Assembly: GCA_902795525.1 (NCBI GenBank)
Contig: CADBLN010000092.1
Coordinates: 1-17,597 of the forward strand
Origin: an uncultured Erysipelotrichaceae bacterium
Lineage (GTDB): Bacteria > Bacillota_I > Bacilli_A > Erysipelotrichales > Erysipelotrichaceae
Length of the DNA stretch: 17,597 bases
Reading direction: 5' to 3'
Below the pieces are notes generated by a model that did no database searches, was not told where the DNA came from, and was given only the letters and a program-made list of their open reading frames with translations. A program made the position numbers and the translations under genes. Positions 14,490 through 17,597 of this stretch are shown in pieces. Position 1 is the stretch's first letter; the number at the start of each line of letters is the position of its first letter.

Positions 14490-15479
14490 CTAATGTAATA
14501 CTTCTTTAATAACTTCTAAATTATACTTCATAACATCAAGGTAATCTTCATTTGAAACTGGTTTGCTTTGTAACGAATTTAAAATGCGTATTTCGGCATC
14601 CTTTGTCTTACTTGTATCCCTCACCGTTTTAGCAATTGAACCATCTGAGCTTTCCAAATGAACAATGTCTTTTAAACCAAGTTCATCTAGCTTGTTAGCT
14701 AAGAAAACAATTGTATCAAAACTAGCTTCAGTTTCAGCTGAACATCCCACAAATGCAGCATAATATTTTAACCCATAATCATCTACCAAGTATCTGAAAG
14801 GAAACCTATCAGCCACGATAATTGTATCAAAACTAGCGCTCTTGATAGTCTGCTCATATTGTTCATCCAATTCATCCAGTTTTGCTAGATACCCATTCAA
14901 GTTATTCTTGTAGAGATCAGCATTTTTAGAATCTAAGGAACTGATTATCTTGGTAATCTCTTCACAACATATCTTAGCATTTTTAAGTGATAACCAAACA
15001 TGCTCATCATATTCATGTTCATGTTCATGTTCATGCTCATCTTCCTTGTGATCATGTTCTTCTTCGTGTTCATGGTCATGATGGTGATTATCTTCCATTC
15101 CTTCAATAATCTCCTCTTCCTTAACGCGATCTTTTAAAACTTCCATCAAGTTAATAACTTTCATGTTCTTATTGACAGCCTGATTCAGCACATCTTCAAC
15201 CCACTCGTCTGATTCGCCCCCAACATGAATGAACAAATCACTTGTGGAAATATCCATAATGTCTTCACTTGATGGTTGAAAACTATGCAAGTCAACACCC
15301 TTATCTAATAAGTATTCAACTTCGATGTTGTCACTATCAGAAACAAGATTTTGAACCCAGTTATATACTGGATAGATAGTAGTAACTATTTTAATTTTTT
15401 CTTTTTTTACTTGTGGTGCCCTACTACAACCTACTAGAGTCATTAACACCAGCAAACTTAAAATTAATTTTCTAATCAT
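14490..15479 (-). CDS. znuA: Zinc-binding lipoprotein, ZnuA/AdcA family
   Basis: The ATG at 15479 overlaps the stop of the regulator gene (ATGA) and begins a lipoprotein signal MIRKLILSLL ending Leu-Val-Gly-Cys18. The 329-residue protein has the cluster A-I fold pattern: IVTTIYPVYNWVQNL, DLHSFQPSSEDI (His65), a His/Glu/Asp-rich loop at 131-160, then EHVWLSLKNA (His160). Such a loop marks zinc-specific members and is thought to collect zinc. Where many ZnuA proteins have a third histidine, this one has ADRFPFRY (Arg225), so the third ligand may differ, perhaps His274 or Glu276 in VHLESSDG. Part of the loop is encoded by a hexamer repeat and could change length. Confidence 0.92.
   Translation of the reverse strand: MIRKLILSLLVLMTLVGCSRAPQVKKEKIKIVTTIYPVYNWVQNLVSDSDNIEVEYLLDKGVDLHSFQPSSEDIMDISTSDLFIHVGGESDEWVEDVLNQAVNKNMKVINLMEVLKDRVKEEEIIEGMEDNHHHDHEHEEEHDHKEDEHEHEHEHEYDEHVWLSLKNAKICCEEITKIISSLDSKNADLYKNNLNGYLAKLDELDEQYEQTIKSASFDTIIVADRFPFRYLVDDYGLKYYAAFVGCSAETEASFDTIVFLANKLDELGLKDIVHLESSDGSIAKTVRDTSKTKDAEIRILNSLQSKPVSNEDYLDVMKYNLEVIKEVLH
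15012..15035 (+). repeat. Hexamer tandem repeat within znuA
   Basis: TTCATG is repeated four times without change. On the minus strand it encodes alternating His and Glu in the zinc-collecting loop of ZnuA. Slippage would change the loop length in steps of two residues without breaking the frame. Confidence 0.8.
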
Positions 15480-15889
15480 CTTTTTGCACACTCCTGACAT
15501 AATCCGTAAAAAACCGTTCTTAATGGATTAAGAACAAAATCATGATGTTGCAGCAAGTGATTTTTTAATTCATTAAGGTCATCACATTGAATATGAATAA
15601 GCTTTCCACACTTCTCACACTTGCAATGAAAACAATTCTCATGCTCATGATGAATGTTATTCCCCACATATTCAAAACAAGCTGAACTGGTGCCATCAAT
15701 AATGTACTTATTCACAATACCTTCATCAACCATCTTTTCCAATTGACGATAAATGGAAGTAACACCCATATGCTGTCCCTTTTGATCAAAAAAAGCTGAC
15801 ACATCACTAACAGTAAAGTGCTCGTATCCCTTTTCTTCGAAATACTCGAATAATAGATTTCTATTTTTTGTTTTGTATTGACTTGCCAT
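15476..15889 (-). CDS. zur: Fur-family regulator, probably the zinc repressor Zur
   Basis: The 137-residue protein has a winged-helix DNA-binding half (TVSDVSAFFDQKGQHMGVTSIYRQLEKMVDEGIV, about 26-60) and a dimerisation half with a His/Cys-rich metal site (HHEHENCFHCKC, 80-91). Two Cys pairs, CEKC (91-94) and CQEC (131-134), should hold the structural zinc of Fur proteins. It is the first gene of the zinc-uptake operon and overlaps znuA. A Zur/Fur-like box (15905-15919) lies directly after the -10 box of its promoter, so it probably represses its own operon when zinc is plentiful. Zur is favoured over Fur or PerR by the gene order, not by a diagnostic residue. Confidence 0.88.
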   Translation of the reverse strand: MASQYKTKNRNLLFEYFEEKGYEHFTVSDVSAFFDQKGQHMGVTSIYRQLEKMVDEGIVNKYIIDGTSSACFEYVGNNIHHEHENCFHCKCEKCGKLIHIQCDDLNELKNHLLQHHDFVLNPLRTVFYGLCQECAKR

Positions 15890-15904
15890 AATACCACCTA
15901 AAAA

Positions 15905-15919
15905 TGAAAACCATTTTCA
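15905..15919. promoter_or_regulatory. zur: Zur/Fur-like box 1
   Basis: TGAAAACCATTTTCA has perfect six-base arms around three central bases. It starts immediately after the -10 box of the zur operon on the minus strand and covers the transcription start, an ideal position for repression. Confidence 0.7.
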
Positions 15920-15948
15920 ATTTTAGATTATAAAGGGATTTAAGTCAA
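15920..15948 (-). promoter_or_regulatory. Promoter of the zur-znu operon
   Basis: A -35 box TTGACT (15948-15943), a 17-bp spacer and a -10 box TAAAAT (15925-15920) make a good promoter. A TATAAT within the spacer is only ten bases from TTGACT and is less likely to be the -10. Confidence 0.7.
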
Positions 15949-15954
15949 GGAAAA

Positions 15955-15969
15955 TGGAAATGATTTTCA
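15955..15969. promoter_or_regulatory. Zur/Fur-like box 2
   Basis: TGGAAATGATTTTCA matches box 1 in its arms except for one base. Its centre is exactly 50 bp from that of box 1. It lies upstream of the -35 of the zur operon and three bases before the -35 of the divergent MmcQ-EVE gene, so it could control both. Confidence 0.6.
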
Positions 15970-15972
15970 TTT

Positions 15973-16000
15973 TTGTTTAATACTTGATATGGTTTATAAT
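15973..16000 (+). promoter_or_regulatory. Leaderless-type promoter of the MmcQ-EVE gene
   Basis: A -35-like TTGTTT (15973-15978), a 16-bp spacer and a perfect -10 TATAAT (15995-16000). The ATG at 16007 is six bases after the -10, so transcription should start on or next to the start codon. No ribosome-binding sequence is present. Confidence 0.65.
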
Positions 16001-16006
16001 ATTGAT

Positions 16007-17017
16007 ATGAGTTTAGAGTCTGATTTATTTCAATATTTTAGCCCTCAATATGATAAGTTGTTAGACTATGGTTTCACTAAGGAAAATTATGGTTATTTTT
16101 ATAGTTGTCCTATCAAAAATGGACAATTCATTGTACATTTAACAGTTGACCATCAAGGCCATGTCAATGGAAAAGTATATGATAGCGAATTAGATGAAGA
16201 ATATGTTTTATTTAGAAATAACATTACCAACAATTTTGCCAGTGAAGTCAGAGCTGAATACATTGAGCTATTAAAAGATGTTGCTTTAAACTGTTTCAAA
16301 GCAACACCTTTCTCTTCCAACCAAGGCAATATGATTAATGATTACATTTACCAAACATATTCCGATACCACCGATAATCCGTTCAAAGATTTCCAAGGCG
16401 CAGTTCTGCGTAATCATAACAACAAGAAATGGTATGGTTTAATCATGTCAATTCAGGCAGATAAGCTACTGCACAATAATGATGAATCGCTAATTGAAGT
16501 CTTAAATGTGAAAGTTAAGCCAGACAACCTAAATGAATATCTAAAAATAAACGGCATCTATCCCGCTTATCATATGAACAAAAAGAATTGGATATCAATT
16601 ATCCTTGATTCAACAGTGGACTTCAATATCATTACTCATCTGATTGATGAAAGCTATAATTTAACTGAATCACGAAACCCAAACCTTGCGGAAAGTGACT
16701 GGCTAATACCCGCAAACCCTAAATACTTTGATGTTGTTGAAGCTTTTAAACAATCTTCATCTTTAACTTGGCCAGCAAGAAAAAGAATGAAAGTGAACGA
16801 TAATGTATACATATATTATTCAGCTCCATATTCTTCAATTGTCCTAAAAGCCATTGTCACTAATGTTGATGAAGACAAATACACCACAATTGAACTAGTA
16901 GAATTCTATGATAAAGATAGATATCTCCTAAAAGAATTAAAGGAACACGGCATAAATACAGTTAGGTTTATGACCCGTATTCCAAAATCTGTTAAAGAGT
17001 ATTTAAACGAAAAATAA
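16007..17017 (+). CDS. MmcQ/YjbR domain protein with a C-terminal EVE-like domain
   Basis: The ATG at 16007 is chosen because the in-frame ATG at 15989 precedes the -10 box. The 336-residue protein has three parts. Residues 1-95 (MSLESDLFQYF, FIVHLTVDHQGHVNGKVYD) form an N-terminal domain often found before MmcQ. Residues 104-222 are an MmcQ/YjbR domain (NKKWYGLIMSI, NVKVKPDN, GIYPAYHMNKKNWISIILD). Residues 230-336 (DWLIPANPKYFDVVEAF, VNDNVYIYYSAPYSSIVLKA) resemble the EVE/PUA-like fold that in other proteins binds modified bases. MmcQ/YjbR proteins are commonly labelled DNA-binding. There is no signal peptide. I infer a cytoplasmic nucleic-acid-linked role, but the function is unknown. The upstream Zur-like box suggests possible zinc-linked control. 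Confidence 0.8.
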   Translation: MSLESDLFQYFSPQYDKLLDYGFTKENYGYFYSCPIKNGQFIVHLTVDHQGHVNGKVYDSELDEEYVLFRNNITNNFASEVRAEYIELLKDVALNCFKATPFSSNQGNMINDYIYQTYSDTTDNPFKDFQGAVLRNHNNKKWYGLIMSIQADKLLHNNDESLIEVLNVKVKPDNLNEYLKINGIYPAYHMNKKNWISIILDSTVDFNIITHLIDESYNLTESRNPNLAESDWLIPANPKYFDVVEAFKQSSSLTWPARKRMKVNDNVYIYYSAPYSSIVLKAIVTNVDEDKYTTIELVEFYDKDRYLLKELKEHGINTVRFMTRIPKSVKEYLNEK

Positions 17018-17033
17018 TAGCTCACATAATGAA

Positions 17034-17071
17034 GTGAACCCCTAAAGTTGGACCAACTAAAGGAGGTTCAC
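17034..17071 (+). promoter_or_regulatory. Hairpin covering the transposase ribosome site
   Basis: GTGAACC (17034-17040) pairs with GGTTCAC (17065-17071), and CCTAAAGTTGG with CCAACTAAAGG (17053-17063) apart from three central bases. The right arm contains the whole ribosome site AAAGGAGG (17059-17066). RNA that enters from outside the element would fold and hide this site. Confidence 0.7.
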
Positions 17072-17078
17072 TTTTATT

Positions 17079-17573
17079 ATGAAGTATTCAAAAGAATTCA
17101 AATTAGAATGTATTAGAAAGTATAAGAATGGTGAATATATAGAAGATCCACCAAGCACAAGGCACGATACTTTTCATAAACAGGTTCGTAAATGGGTTAG
17201 AATATATGATTCATTAGGAGAAGTTGGACTTGAACACGGAAGACCTACATTGGATATTGACCAAAAATTAGAATTGATAAGAAGAGTAGAAAATGGTGAA
17301 TCATATAAATCGGCAGCTTATTCTGTAGGAATAGGTGATGGCTTATTGATAAAATGGCATAATATCTATTTAGAATCAGGCATAGATGGGTTAAAATCAT
17401 TAAAAAGAGGTAGACCATCTATGAATAAGAAAAAACCTAAGAAAGATAAAGATAAATCTGAACTTGAATTATTAAAAGAAGAAAATGAATATCTTAAAGC
17501 TGAAAATGAGTACCTAAAAAAACTCGACGCCTTAGTTCAGAAAAGGAAGGCCCAACCACAAAAGAAAAAGTAA
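17079..17573 (+). CDS. IS3-family transposase OrfA
   Basis: The 164-residue protein starts MKYSKEFKLECIRKYKNGE and has two helix-turn-helix units: residues about 1-45, and about 58-105 with DQKLELIRRVENGESYKSAAYSVGI. A basic stretch (KRGRPSMNKKKPKKDKDK) follows, then a leucine-zipper region (ELLKEENEYLKAENEYLKKL) used for subunit contacts. This is the DNA-binding OrfA of IS150-like elements. A slippery run of seven A (17516-17522) is in the right frame for a -1 shift into OrfB. AAAGGAGG lies 12 bases before the ATG inside a hairpin. The N-terminal half lacks an obvious defect, so it may be active if OrfB is intact beyond the window. Confidence 0.88.
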   Translation: MKYSKEFKLECIRKYKNGEYIEDPPSTRHDTFHKQVRKWVRIYDSLGEVGLEHGRPTLDIDQKLELIRRVENGESYKSAAYSVGIGDGLLIKWHNIYLESGIDGLKSLKRGRPSMNKKKPKKDKDKSELELLKEENEYLKAENEYLKKLDALVQKRKAQPQKKK

Positions 17574-17597
17574 TAGTGGTTGATGAACTAAGGCAGA
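17516..17597 (+). CDS. Start of transposase OrfB in the -1 frame (partial, runs off the window)
   Basis: From the A7 run the -1 frame stays open to the window end and reads KKTRRLSSEKEG, then KVIVVDELRQ, matching the way IS150-type OrfB begins. OrfB carries the DDE integrase core, which would lie beyond the window. It is probably made as an OrfAB fusion by programmed frameshifting at A-AAA-AAA. No separate OrfB start is evident. Confidence 0.65.

Larger units (their letters stand above)
17030..17597 (+). mobile_element. Left part of an IS3-family (IS150-like) insertion sequence, cut by the window edge
   Basis: The left end appears to begin at TGAAGTGAACCCC near 17030, with the AAAGTTGGAC wording typical of IS150-type inverted ends. 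It carries an OrfA-type transposase gene and the start of an OrfB frame that runs off the window. It inserted just after the stop of the MmcQ-EVE gene without breaking it. The right end and any target duplication are not visible. Confidence 0.8.

Noticed and set aside
15928..15948. TTGACT with the TATAAT ten bases downstream as the zur promoter
   Set aside because: A ten-base spacer is too short. TTGACT with TAAAAT at 17 bp fits better and places Zur box 1 over the start.
1..17597. CRISPR array, tRNA or rRNA genes, prophage modules
   Set aside because: No regularly spaced repeats, no cloverleaf-like or rRNA segments and no phage structural genes were seen on either strand.

Overview
The window is AT-rich bacterial DNA with strong GGAGG-type ribosome sites, many lipoprotein signals and a sortase-type C-terminal tail, which points to a low-GC Bacillota. 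The style of the surface tail, and two promoters whose -10 box sits exactly six bases before the ATG, would fit Erysipelotrichia or a relative of the Mollicutes; that placement is inference. No rRNA, tRNA, CRISPR array or phage module is visible.

Layout, left to right. Positions 1-574 hold a decayed small surface-protein gene and otherwise little. From 575 to 3963, on the minus strand, lie a DUF362 protein, a DUF3842 protein, an ECF-transporter S component, a small lipoprotein and a tyrosine phosphatase with the HCxxGKDR loop. From 4065 to 8880 is a three-gene operon: MacB-type ATPase, large FtsX-type permease and a coiled-coil lipoprotein. A perfect 22-bp palindrome covers its transcription start and looks like the operator of a TetR-type repressor that is not encoded here. 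Positions 8996-9418 encode a flavodoxin whose promoter carries a DtxR-like palindrome. Positions 9552-10463, on the plus strand, encode an orphan ABC ATPase with a degenerate signature and no H-loop histidine, apparently made from a leaderless mRNA.

Positions 10519-12299 encode an ECF-type sigma factor and its RsgI-like membrane anti-sigma factor with two PepSY domains outside the cell. Positions 12390-15889 form a compact zinc-uptake operon (Fur/Zur regulator, ZnuA, ZnuC, ZnuB and a double-cysteine lipoprotein) ending in a strong terminator. Two Zur/Fur-like boxes, 50 bp apart centre to centre, lie between this operon and a divergent gene (16007-17017) that joins an N-terminal domain, an MmcQ/YjbR domain and an EVE-like domain. 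That gene also has a leaderless-type promoter, with one box just upstream of its -35. The window ends inside an IS3-family element whose left end folds over the ribosome site of its own transposase gene.

Most of the window concerns the cell envelope: metal and vitamin uptake, ABC export or remodelling, and surface sensing. The most interesting parts are the shared zinc-control region, the MmcQ-EVE fusion, the trans-controlled ABC operon and the degenerate orphan ATPase.
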